A DNA stretch of 64,000 bases from Prostheceraeus crozeri (taxonomy: Eukaryota; Platyhelminthes; Polycladida; Euryleptidae), in contig CAJQUW010003584.1 in assembly GCA_907163375.1 (NCBI GenBank), positions 496,001 to 560,000 on the forward strand. Direction: 5' to 3'. Positions 1 to 12,600 of the stretch are shown piece after piece. A model generated the notes under the pieces. That model was not told the origin of the DNA, searched no databases, and saw only the letters and a list, made by a program, of their open reading frames with translations. The position numbers and the translations under genes were made by a program. Numbering within the stretch: position 1 is the stretch's first letter; each line of letters begins with the position of its first letter.

Positions 1-2865
1 AACAGACGACAACCTTTCAGAATCAGGAATTGAGTTCAATATATCAATATTGTTGGAGATGAACTTAGTTAAACGAAATCCTCCCAAGAGCAAAAGGTTT
101 CTTAGTTCAGACGATAATTGTATACCTTTCTCGACGCTTTTGATCGATTTCAGACAATCATCGACGTAAAAGTTTTCAAAAACCGTAGACACAGTTTCAT
201 CATCGAATCGATCAGAAAAATCCTTGCAGTTTTCTGCAGCGCGAAAGAACAAGCGCTTGGGGAAGATGTAGCTCCGACTATGAACTGACATACAATAAAT
301 ACATGGAGGCTTATTCAAGTCGCCATTTTCCCACCACAAAAAACGTAGATAGCGTTCATCACCATCTGTTACTCGTACTTGGTGGAACATGCCTTCGATA
401 TCGCCCATGAATGCTAAGCGTTCAGAAAGAAATCTAATCAATACACCTATCAACGAATTCGTAAGATCAGGACCTTGTAGGAGACAACTGTTCAGAGAAA
501 CATTGCGATCAAATCAATCAAATACAACTCTGACGCAGTCAAATACAACTCTGACTTTACCCGGTTTATTGGGATTCAGCACTGCGTGATGAGGGAGATA
601 CCATACATCTTTATCGTTCGCGAGTTCATCAATCGATCCAACTTTTTTCGCATGTCCTTTGGAAATGTATTCATCAATGGTTTTACAATATCCTTTGTGC
701 AACTCCTTATTTCGTGATAATTGTCTTTTGAGGGAATTAAGTCGATACAATGCCATGTCAATGTTGCACGGAAGCGAAATGTGGTACCTTTCCCCATCGT
801 GAAAGGCAGATGACTCAAACTTTTTCAAAGCTTGTCTGTCTTCGAGTGACATCCCTACTTTATCATCGTGAACTGAGTCAGTGAAATCTGCCTTCTTTAA
901 TCTTTCTAACTGCTCACCAAGATTAACCTTTTGAAAATTAACGTGATTATGATTCGATGACTTTGTCTTGATGGGACCCATTAATGAACATCCAAGGACA
1001 GTTTTTAGAGCGTAAGGGTCTCGAGGACCGCCACGACGTTGGTCTTCGACAAAAAATGCCTCAGGCGCGTTCGTTCCAATTAACAAATCGACTTGGGAAT
1101 TATCAATGTTAGGGAACTTCAAATCACACAAATGCGGATAAGTAGACATTTCCAGATTATCAATCATCGATTCAGTCGATGCAGGAAGATCTTTGACCGA
1201 AAGAACCTCATCAATTAGAACAGAATTTCTTCGGTCTGAAGACGAAACTAGCAATGAACTCGATATAGAGTTCCTCGTTGACGTATTAGTTACAGTCGTT
1301 ATCTGAATAGACGTATTCGAACCTTTCATATTCAAACGCTTGAGAAGTCGTTCAGTGCATAAAGTAACTGTATGTCGAACCTTCATCATGTAAGGCAAAC
1401 GTTTCAAAACTTTCGTTACGATCTTGCACTACGATAGGTAGGATGCGTAAACAAACTTTTCTTGTATCACCTTCAGCGCAGTTTACTATGCTTTCAGCAA
1501 CGAAGTCAGTAGATGGATTGTCAGACTTACAATCAGTCTCTATTATTTCATTTTCTTGGGGTTGATACAATAATTCGTGATGCTTTGTTACACACCTGGT
1601 GCTCTGAGAAGGCTTTCTACAATCTCTGCTGGTATGTCCGTAAATCAAACAATTGAAGCACAGACGTTTCTGCTTGATGAAATTAACTCGCTCTGAATAT
1701 GATTTGGCCTTGAACACTGGACAGTCAGATATGAAATGAACTCCGGAACAAAGATAGCATTTCTTTACTCTATTTGAATTATTCTGCTTTACATGATCAT
1801 TACTTGTCATGAATACTTTCCTATTGTCTTTTCTTTCGAAGCTTGCTTTCTTGGGAGAAGTATGAATAGTTTTGCTATCATGCACAAGTCTGCCATACAT
1901 AGATGCAAAAATTTCAGAGCGATTTTCGACGAATTTACGCAGTTCTGAAAAGTCTGGTTCGACTCCAGCACTTTGAATTTTATGGGAAATTTCGGCCCAT
2001 TTTGCTCTAAGTGAAGTAGACAATCTCATTTCAATCTTTCTAATAGTATGACAACTATTCAAATCGCTAAGATAGCCTTTCGATTTCAGAATCATTTCGC
2101 AATTTATCATTTCATCGCTCAGAGTAAGTAATGCCTTAGAGTCATCCAACCTTACAGATGGACCTGCTGTTAAATCATCAATATATGACCTGGCAATAAC
2201 ATGAGATGCTCCATACCTAGAGTGAAGTAACTGTAAAGCCTTAGAATACCCTTGGCTACCCAAAACTACGCAATTTTCTATCAAAGTCTTGGAATTAGGT
2301 AATTCAATCTTACCCCTTCATCCTTTACACAACTTTCAATCACAGTCTTGAAATTTGTCATGAATGCGACGAATTTCTTGGCATCAGAATCGAACGGAGT
2401 AATTTCATACTTGGGAAGAGAAGCGGAAGCAGTCAATTCTGCGAGTTTCATGAGTGAGTCGAATAACGAAGAATCCGTATTCAATCGCGGCGAAGTTTGT
2501 GCGACACAGGGCACGTCGACATTGTGGATAAACGATGAATTATGTTGATTATCAGTAGAGTTGACTGGAACAACTGGCACTGGCAAATTATCATCCAACA
2601 AGGGGATCGCAGAATCAGACAGGTCATCTTAAGAAGCATGACCGGCTAGAAGAATCGAATGTTCAGCATCTGTAGCAGCAATTTCAGCATCTATCTGCTG
2701 TCTCTCAATTTCAAGGTTGAGTTCAATTCTTCTTTTTTTCATCTCAGCTAGTTTAGCTGCTTCTTTACGTTTGACTTTTAGTACAGCCTTTTTGCAGTTG
2801 GTGATACATTGTCCCACCAATTTCTTGACCGGTAGCCCGGTAGGTTTCAAATTTTGAACATGCAT
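1..2865 (-). mobile_element. BEL/Pao LTR-retroelement fossil, cut by the window edge
   Basis: Minus-strand remains of a BEL/Pao element. From right to left: a basic, coiled gag-like leader (about 2629-2865), a gag region of the DUF1759 type (about 1400-2600) with two CCHC zinc knuckles (CYLCSGVHFISDC and CFNCLIYGHTSRDC), a protease-like DUF1758 region (about 900-1400), then the start of a reverse transcriptase with the YVDD-type active site near 150-170. The rest of pol would lie left of base 1. The order gag, protease, reverse transcriptase and the Pao-style sequence around RVVFD place the family. It is broken, with several interruptions. No LTR was recognised to the right, so its age cannot be estimated from LTR divergence. 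Confidence 0.85.
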
Positions 2866-3533
2866 TCATCAAACGAATGAACATAATCATATTGTAGCAA
2901 TTCATAGCAAGAGGTAAAAGCAACATAGACATCATGAAGATATCGAAGAATGCATAAAGTCTTTACATAAAGTCTTGCTACTAACAACTGCATCATCATA
3001 TCTATGTACAGATTCTATCAATATTTTGACGTGATGCCAGAACACCAAGGTTGGAAAGATCGATGAGATGCAGCCTACCAATGTCGAACATGTGTGTATG
3101 TGCGTGTGGTTTATAGAAGATCTATTAATTATTTGCTCTTCACGTTTTAGCGCTCCTATTGACTAAGTATTAAGCTGATGTAACTATTTCAATATCATAT
3201 TAAAAAGCAATTGAGATTCTGAAAATTGAAAAGACGGCTAAACAATTTATCGTTTTTGAAACGCAATATCAAACTTATTTTTACTTCATTTTGAGCTATG
3301 CTCCGCATGACCTACAAGTTTTCCCCTTTAATGATATCTCGTAAGAAAGAAAACAAAAAAACTACATTTTTTAACAGATATATGCTTCTGAAGAAGTACA
3401 CGTGAATTTCCTTCTTAAATTAGTAGAAGATCTTCAATCATTTCTCCAAAAAAAGAAATTAAAGGTCTTCAAGAAATATACAGAATGGTTGTGTTACATA
3501 CAATGAATACAGCGTGCATAAATACATTTTTCT
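2866..3533. other. Septin 3' flank, no gene seen
   Basis: This AT-rich stretch lies between the retroelement fossil and the septin stop codon. It should contain the septin 3' untranslated region, transcribed leftward. An AATAAA on the minus strand overlaps the stop codon, too close to be the obvious poly(A) signal. No coding or repeat structure was recognised. Confidence 0.5.
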
Positions 3534-3647
3534 TTATTTTCTTTCGTATTGAGGTTGTCTGAATTGCTTTTTCATTTTATCAATATTGTCAACTTTCAAA
3601 ATATTTTCACCATACATGACTTCCATCACTTCTTCAACTCTGCGAAC
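3534..3647 (-). CDS. Septin exon i: last coding exon with stop
   Basis: Encodes VRRVEEVMEVMYGENILKVD, then NIDKMKKQFRQPQYERK and a TAA stop at 3534-3536. Acceptor is TATTTTCAG and the phase matches the preceding exon. It continues the charged helix and then ends quickly, so the tail is short. Assignment rests on phase, strand and composition rather than a strong family match. Confidence 0.75.
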   Translation of the reverse strand, partial: VRRVEEVMEVMYGENILKVDNIDKMKKQFRQPQYERK

Positions 3648-6600
3648 CTGAAAATATGGAACATAGTTTGATATTTGATTCCTGTATAGTGAGATAAATG
3701 CATGAAATCGCTATATGTCGAATAACGACTTTCTGCATACACGGTGATGCAAAAAAACGCTTAATTTTCAAGCTGGTGAAATAGGTTAGGTCTTATAGAC
3801 CATCGAATAGGTATATTAGGTAGAACAGCAACTCAGAATTTATTAGATCCTCAATGCGTATACAGTTTCGATTGTATTAAATGAAATGGAGGTGAATGCA
3901 ATTGGAATTGTTTCCAAATGTGAGATATGCACATTTATGGAGTTTTGAAGAAATTACAACAGAATTGACTGATCATGATAATACAATGTAGAGGGAAATA
4001 ATATTATTATACAGATCGTCCGTGTCATGACAGCCTTCGAGAGTTAATGTTTGTTAAATTAGCAACTCGATGACCTGCTATTGCTTTCATACTGTACCTC
4101 AAGAGAATCTTCTTAAGCGTGATCATATCATAAGCAACCTGTCACTGGTAGAGCAAAATAGCAGAATCAAAGACAATGATTTCAATTAACTTTGAAAGAT
4201 GTAAATGGGTCCACATAATTATTCAGATTCAAGAAATGAAGCATAAATTTAGCTAATCATAAAATCATGACGATGAAATTGAATTAAAAACATCAAATTT
4301 CAGCCACGACACTTTGAGCCGACACTCTACCTACATATACTTACTCTATGCTGTGGACTCAATCTTGAATTCACATTTTTTGCTTCTAATGTAACCAGAG
4401 CAATCAACTTAGTTGCATGAGATTTGCCAGTTTATTATCATCCTAATACCGTCATTTTCTAGCAAGAATAGTGAGTGCCCATTTCATAGAAAAAGTAAGA
4501 AAAACATATTTAAGGTGTAAAATCGACTTTTCCTTCTTCTTACAGTACCATTCATATATTTATGTGTTACAACAAAGTCAAGCAATCTGCTCTACGAAAC
4601 GTTCAGAGCAGTCACAAATCTCAAAATTGATCCTCCACGGCCTATTCTAACACATACATTACGTGCCACATGTCACGCAGCTTCTCTTGAACAGTGCCTC
4701 TGCTGATATTGGTAATAATGCATAAAGCAATGTTTTCAGAGGTATAGAACAAATCATTTCCGATTATTTCCTTACACGTGGAAAAATTTCGAATGTTCTT
4801 TTTTAAGAGTTTGTCATGTGGCTCAAATGCACAAAACATCCCCTGTGGCCTTCCGCTTGTCCACTGTCTGACTCGATGCATTCACGACGTCGTTTAAAGG
4901 ATGAGTTGCAATCGGTGGTAAGTTGCCCGCAAATTATAGTAGCAACTAGCATTGCCTATATTTAGCACAGCTGTAACACTAGTAAAGACTATATTTTGGA
5001 GCTTTAAACCGATCAAAAGTTCGCTACAATTTCTATAACTGGTAGGTAATTAATACCATTTCTTTGAGCAAAACGTACGTTGAAAATTGAACTTGTCAAC
5101 TAACCATCACCCCCACCCATAGAAATTGACAACAATAAAACCTCTAGAACGGAGGTTAAGGTTCATGCAATGCACAATAGCGGCACATAAATCGCACGTA
5201 TTTTCACTTAGATGCACCTGCCAACGTCTGTATCATTGGGTTAGAATCAGTCACATGAGTAAATCGAAGCTTTTAATTGGTTCTTCATACCCCAACTTAG
5301 TTCCCCCGGATGTGCCGCGACCTTGAGTCAATTTCCATTCTAGCGAACTTCAGATAAACAGTTTATTTCTATGCCCCCACCACCATTGGGTGAACAGACA
5401 CGCAAGTAGGTGTCGGTTGCTTGATTCAACAGGTCAGATAATTGCATTTATCAACGTCATTGTTCGGACACGAAGACCGCCATTACTTCCTAATCGCGAA
5501 ACAACACACACTGCGTCACTAAAAGCGCCATTGTGTATCCAGAAAAAAGGACAATTACTTTTACTCTTCCGTGGTGATAATGTGCCATCAGTCACTATTC
5601 ATTCTTCTTGTACCATTGTCTTATTTTCATTTGCTTCTTTATGCATCGACCGCAAACAACGTATCGAGGGAAGGTCTCGTGGCAACAGATGAATCAGCAG
5701 AATGTTGATTTTTCTCTTTTGTGTCGCATTCTCCATACAAATCATCCCAAAAGGTCGTTGTTTCAATTAAGTTATTGATTTGTTAGAAACACCATGCAAA
5801 ACCACGATTAGATTATTCGCATACTCGTTGATCCGGAAACATTCACACTGACCAAATTGTGCAGGTTAACGGGCTTGTAGTTAAGCGCACATGTACGCCA
5901 GAGGTGGAGCTGATTCATACGAACCAGTAAAAATTCAAGCACTTTCATGTACACAATAGAATGCTGCCACATTTAACAATTCATTAATTAACCTACTTAA
6001 TGCACTGCTAGTGTTGCATTGACCACGTCGATCAAGACGATGCACAAGAAAGCAGTTGGGTATGAAATCTAGGGATATTTGCCAGTAGTTTGTGGGTCCA
6101 ATCGGTTGACAATTATAAACCGCAAACTAAAAAACACCAGTTTCAATGACGAAACAAATCGGTGTCTAATCAAGTGTAATAATAATGATAAAGGCGTTTT
6201 ATTTGTCTGAAGGCCTTAATACTGAGAAACGTGATACCTGAAATAATCACAACGCTGCAACAAAGATTACAAGAAAACAAAGAAATCAACAACAAAAAAG
6301 GAAAAACCTATCACAATATTCCACTATTTGACAGCCGCATCATTGTCACGATAAATGCTCGATTTTGCAAAGAAGAATTGATTTTAGACACACGAAAAGA
6401 CTTTGAGTAATAATTCACTACCGGGCACAAATGGCGTATTGAATGAGATGCATCATTCACTAGACGTAGACCTAAAATGCAACGTTGGTAATCCAAAGGT
6501 ACGAACCCGGTGCAGTCACTTGTAGAAGTACCGCAAACTACACGATGTGCTCTAGATTGTACTTTCTGCAGTATATTTCTATGTTTTTCTTGCAAATTGC

Positions 6601-9600
6601 ACAACACTGGCAACATATTCCAACACACTTCTGATGCAGCTTTCATAGATAGCAATTACAGTCCGTTTCATAAAAAGTGGATCATCCTAAAATTTGACTA
6701 AATAAAACATAAGTATGATACAGAAAGCATTTTTCATGTTATTTCATGTCCCTAATATATTTAAATGTCCTTATATAATCTGATAAGCTATGATACAGTA
6801 ACGGTTCTTAAGAAGCTAATATTTTGTGGCCCTACCCTTATTGTCAATGACATTACCAATTCGTCTAGGCATTGATTCGATGATATCGTTGATTTTTGAC
6901 TGATCTAACTTTCTCCACTCTCTTTTTAGCAGTGACGTAAGTTGTGATACGCCATCTGTAGGTAGCAGTGAACGACGAACGTTACGTTTTAGAATACTCC
7001 ATACATTTTTTATGGGATTCAGATCATGAGAACGACCTGGCCAAGATAATGTCCTAAGCCCTAATTGAGACTTGCATAAGTTGACTCTACTACTCCTGTG
7101 ACACGTAGCATTATCATCCATAAATAACCAAGTCGATGGATCACCAAGTTGATCTGTCACTTGGTCAATGTTCATTCGTAAAACATTCACATAGCGTTCA
7201 GAATTCATGGTTCCTTGCTGTATGTGAAGTTCAGAGCGGCCATTGGTCCAAATGCCAGCCCAAATCAGTAGAGTCGCACCACCTTGTACCCGGGGACGAT
7301 GTAAATATCTCGGAATTTCCTGATCAGATTTTATCCATAATCTCAATCGACCATCACTATCCTTCAGACGGATTGATGCCTCATCAGACCAGACAACCCA
7401 ATCCCATTGATTTCGCCAGTGACAATGACTCATTGCCCATCTGAGACGTCTTTTTGTATGCTGATCTGATAATTCGATCTGAGAGGGCCTCTTACAGCTC
7501 TTGAAATTCGACTCAATAAGTCTTCTACGAATAGTGGACTTAGAAATAGACGAGTCTAGTGCAGCCATCTCAGTTAACGAGAGCCTTGGATCAACTTTAA
7601 CAAATCTCAAAATTAGGCGGTCTCTACGTTTGGATGTTTTGCGTGGACGGCCAGAGCCCTCTTTACGACAGAGTCGAAAATCATCATTATGCCATTGATG
7701 CACATTTGTGTAAGGGACATTTAGTCGCTTGCTTGTAGCTCGCAAAGAAAACCCTAGTTCTAGCAAGGCTGACACTTTGCCTTTTGTGAATGCGATCTCG
7801 TTATTGTTCATTTGTGCTTTGTATTGTTTTCAACCGGTAAGAGATAGATTTCTAGCTGAAAGCAATCAGGAGTGTTGCCAACACCACCGCAATGAAGTCA
7901 GGAAGCTATGGAACATGAAGTCCAGTTAATCACATGTAGCAGTTACATTATTGTTGATGAATAATGGTGCTATACTGGCTCTGATTGACCGATTTTCTTT
8001 ATTTTTGTTTTGCTTGATAGCTTTTGGCTTGTAGAACAACATATTACATAACAAAGGAAACAAATGTAATTTAATTTTATAAGAGTGAGGTATGATTTTG
8101 TGTAACATTGCTAAATGAAGATCAAATTATCTACTACTTTTTTATCTATAACAGTAAAACAACTCAATATTCATGCTTGAAATTTACTAGTAAGCACAAC
8201 TGACAAATCTTCCAAATTTCAGAGAAATTCGTTCAAGTTTGGCGGAGTTAGACAAAGTTGAAGTTAAGGCGATGTTTAAGGGTGATCCATTTTTTTATGA
8301 AACAATCTGTAAATCACTTTTATCTAAGAACGGTTTAAGCTGCCTTAAAACTGAAATTAAAAGATGAAGCCTTTTTTGTGATTTCGTTTATGTGCGTAGG
8401 CCATTTGAAATCCTCATCAATTTTAAGTCCGAGAAATTCAAGCTTCCCAACAACAGGTTTGTCCACTGTACAAAATCCTGTAAGATCATGACTGCTGGAC
8501 AGTTGAATGAAAATTTGAGCACATGTGGACAGCGAAGCACGCGTCGTTGGCATGCTTGTTCAAGTTTAACTGCTTTGCGAATGATGCTGGAGCAGAAGTC
8601 TCATGCCAAGTAGTATTGAGGTGCAATTTTGCTAATTAGGCCTATTCCTAAAAGTGAATAATTGGAATACCCAATCCAAAGATGAACATCAGTTAAAACC
8701 TCACAAGCGGGTTCGCTGCATTCAAAACTTGAGATGTTACAGTATACACTGTCCTCAATATCGCCGAGAAGGACAAACTTATCGATAATAAATCGAAGCA
8801 AAGTTACAGGAGTTGTAGGCTCATGAGCCGACAATACTATAACGTAAGTATTGCAGTCATGACATGAATTGTCTTAAGATTCCTAAGATTAAGGCAGTGG
8901 TGAGTAATAGCCAAGCGATGAATTACTGTTTTTAAAGTCACTTTCTCATTATTTAATCAATCATCTTTGACAAAGGCACTATTCAATTTCAAAGAATCAT
9001 TCCGAAATAGGGTGCTCAATAAAACGACATTTGATTGATAAATCAAATCCTCTACAACTCCGAAATATCTAAATTTGAATTAAATTGAACTAGCAAGCCA
9101 TTTTTGGACCACTCTGAATTCCTCCCAACAAACACCAGTAGACTTAAGTGCATGCGAGTTTGATTCAGCCTGCGAAGAAAGCTTCAGTCAATGTACGATC
9201 ATAAAGCTAACACTTGAATGTTGTTTGTTGATTCATCAGATTAGTAGCTTTCATTCATAACTTTTTATTTTTGTACGATGAATTTGCACAACTGCATATC
9301 TTTGAATTTGCAGCCTGCCACGCTCGGATCAATCTAATCGGGTTGAAATTGACTTCATACAACGGCAATGTTGAATTTAATTAATCCTTAAATGCGTTTC
9401 CTCATTAATTACTATTTCCTAGACTGCAAATTTAAAAGGTCTAATTGGATCTAAATGTCGGTCTAATGCAAAACTTGACTTCATTATTTTAGATATCCAT
9501 GTATCAGACATAGCGATCATAGCTGCCATGTGCTATGTGATGAATAGAAAAATAACATAGGGACCTATGTTTCTTTAACCCTATCCATACCGATTCGGCC

Positions 9601-12600
9601 CCCCCTGTCACATTTTTGTTGTGGAGCTTTTAAAACTGAACCGATTGACCCAGGCTTTTGTGACTTTTAGTTTCTGGGTATTTCCTAACTTTTCGCCGAA
9701 AATCGTTGTATTTGGTTCATGGGAAAGTTAAATTTATGGCCCATTTTGAAAAGTGCATCTTTTGAAAGTCTGAATTTTGCTAATTTTGCAAACATCTGGC
9801 GTGCTAAGTTTTGACAAAGCAAGCTGAATATCAATTTCTTGCATCACATCACAGCTAGGTGTCCATAAATTGCACCATCAAGATAATATAGACATCAAAG
9901 ATACTATAGACATCGATAAGAGTCATCCAAACTTAAATGTCATGTAAATACTACTTATTTGCTTTTCAGTAGAAATGAGTCAACTAAGTTGCAACTAAAT
10001 AGTGTTCGTTCATATTGTTTTGAAACCTTCTGCTTATTCAGTGTCATTATTAGTCTTCATTACATTATTGGAAGGTAGCAAGACCTCTTAAATTGTTTCT
10101 ACAGATGAATAATAGTAGTCAATTTTGAGTGAAAACTTTCCCATTTCTGCTTATGATTTATTTTTATTATTAGCAATATCACATATTCAAATTTTGAATT
10201 TAAATTCATTATGTGTAGACAAACAAGTTTAGAGCATCAAATAACATCATTCTCCTGATCATTAATTGTATGTGTCACTAACGTCGTTAGTGTCATAGTG
10301 CGAACGTGTCATGTTTGCAGTCGATGAGAAGAAAACATAAAAAATCCGCTTAATTTTGAAGTTCAAATTTTAAATCGCCATTTAAAGCATCAAGATAGAC
10401 GAATTAGAAAAAACAGATGCCACCGTTAGAAAGATCACACGCAGAATATTCTACCCTGAAATTTCATATACAACGGAGCAGTATTTAGGAAGTTAAGGAG
10501 GGGGGCCGATTCGCCCCCCCCGGGATGGCGATGCGCTTCAGAGCCCGGTATGGATAGGGTTAAAAAAGAATTTAATCCACCATTAAACTCACGCTTCGAC
10601 CATGCTAGACCTTTTAATTTACAATGTACGTATTATACAATACGTTGCTTTGCCTTAACTTGATCATATGAGTATTTCAGTACCCGCATATTTATTTGCA
10701 GTTTATTTCAAATATGAAAATAATGCCTTCCATGATTTTCATTTTGGAGTTATTAGCAAAATGCCGATTTATCGGACAATCTCATTGAGATCAAATGAAA
10801 TATCCCTGTCATGAATAAGCTAAACATGCAATTCAAAAATGTCAAAATTTCTCTGGTATTACAAGCAAGTTGAACTCATAAACGACGGGATATCATTTTG
10901 ATAGCGAGCAAAGTAAAGAGGTACGTGGTGTGATCCAAAATGTCCCGGACTAACCTACTTGCAGATAACCTGTGATAACGAATACTACTTCAGATGTAAA
11001 TTTAGGTCTTTAAGGCATGAGAAATATGGTCGCCGAAATTTTTCCGGTCAGTTTTCTATTTTTAAAAAATATTTTTACATTTTAACATGAATTTCTGTAT
11101 TTTCTGAATTGATCGAGATCCGATTTGTCTTATTGTTATAGTTAGATTGATTTTGATTTGTACCTTATTTGACGGATATCTTTGCCATGAATATTGCACG
11201 TCTTTTGTTAATTGCTTCATGTGTTACGATATCAATCAGTGAAGTTCATTCAGCACGCATTCATTAAGAAATCCTTGTCAACGATGGTTCTTTGTTCTAT
11301 CAGTTTTCATGATGGATGTGACAAGCGTGTCTTCAGTCGAATATCGCAGTGTGATACGATACCTCCTGATCCGCGGCTTCGCTAATGGTGACATTCTAAA
11401 GGAATTAAGCCTGGCATATGGAAGCAAAGCTCCATCGAGAACTACTGCTTATTTCTGGATAAGGGAATTTAAACGCGGAAGACAATCTGTGGAGCAAGAT
11501 TTTTCAACTGTTGGTCGGCCGCAGGAGATTCCGGAAGAGAAATCTAGTCAGTGCGATGAAGTGATTACAGCACACAGAAGGATAACCATCCGTGAGTTGT
11601 CAAGAGAGTTGCGAATCAGTTATCACTCCTGTCATGACATCATCGAAAGACTTGGATATCGCAAACTGGCATCACGTTTCGTACCGAAGTTTCTGTCACC
11701 TGAAATGAAGGAGAACAGACTTCTGGCGGCACAGTCAAATTTGGATCTCCTCGAAATGCACGGAGATCAGTTTCTGAACTGCATCCTTACAGAGGATGAA
11801 ACACCTTTAAGTTTGTATCTGCCTCAAAGTAAGCGAGAATCTGCAGAGTGGCGAAAATCAGGCGAGTCTGCCCCTTTGAAAATGCGATCCGGAACATCAC
11901 ATCGCCGGTCGTTGATGCTGACGGTCTTTTGGAACGCTTCGGGAATCCAACTGGTTGACTTTGCGGATAAAGGAGTAAGAATCAATAGCGAATATTATTC
12001 CAATCTGTTATCTGAAGCGAGGAAGAAAATAAGAAAGCCACGAAACATTCCCCTCTACTTGCTTCATGACAATGCTCCGATTCACACCTCGCAGGAGACA
12101 ACCAATGCCTTAACGAGAAACGGATTTCAACTATTGAGCCATCCTCCTTATTCACCTGACTTGGCCCCAAGTGACTTCTATCTGTTTAGATTCCTCAAAA
12201 AGCATCTTCGTGGACACCATTTTGAATCGCCAGTTGAACTGCGGGATGCAGTTACTGAGTTTTTTGATTCTTTGACACCGGAATTTTTTCATAAAGCTTT
12301 TTGTGAATTGAGACTTCGTTGGCAAAAAGTGACGAATACTAACGGCTCATACATTGAAAAGTAAACTGTTTTCTGGAACAAAACATTTGTTTTTCCGTTA
12401 ATTATTAGTCAGGTTATTAGTGATAGCTTAACTGTCAAGTTAATCTAAATATATTAATTCTAAATCGCTAGAATTTATAGGAAAATCTTGAAATTCAGAC
12501 AAAAATGTTTGAAAATTTTGAAAAAATAGAAAACTGACCGGAAAAATTTCGGCGACCATATTTCTCATGCCTTAAAGACCTAAATTTACATCTGAAGTAG

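Larger units (their letters stand above)
6175..8590 (-). mobile_element. CR1/L2-like LINE 3' piece, split by a Tc1 element
   Basis: Minus-strand C-terminal part of a non-LTR reverse transcriptase in two pieces, 8312 to about 8590 and 6175-6656. The first carries VVGKLEFLGLKIDEDFKWPTH followed by INEITKKAS, the usual GxxIDxxLxWxxHI segment. The second carries NLQEKHRNILQKVQSRAHRV and the end pattern QNRAFIVTMMRLSNS (compare NSFIPYAIRLLNS). Skipping the Tc1 insertion between them restores the frame SDLIAIYESCIRSV. A short (ATT)-rich tail near 6176 may be the LINE 3' end. It is 5'-truncated or decayed. The exact clade is uncertain. Confidence 0.75.

Noticed and set aside
2866-3533. LTR of the BEL/Pao element
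   Set aside because: No TG...CA bounded repeat could be paired with another copy in the window.
5390-5692. 100-codon plus-strand frame
   Set aside because: No domain, no splice or start context, and composition like translated intron DNA.
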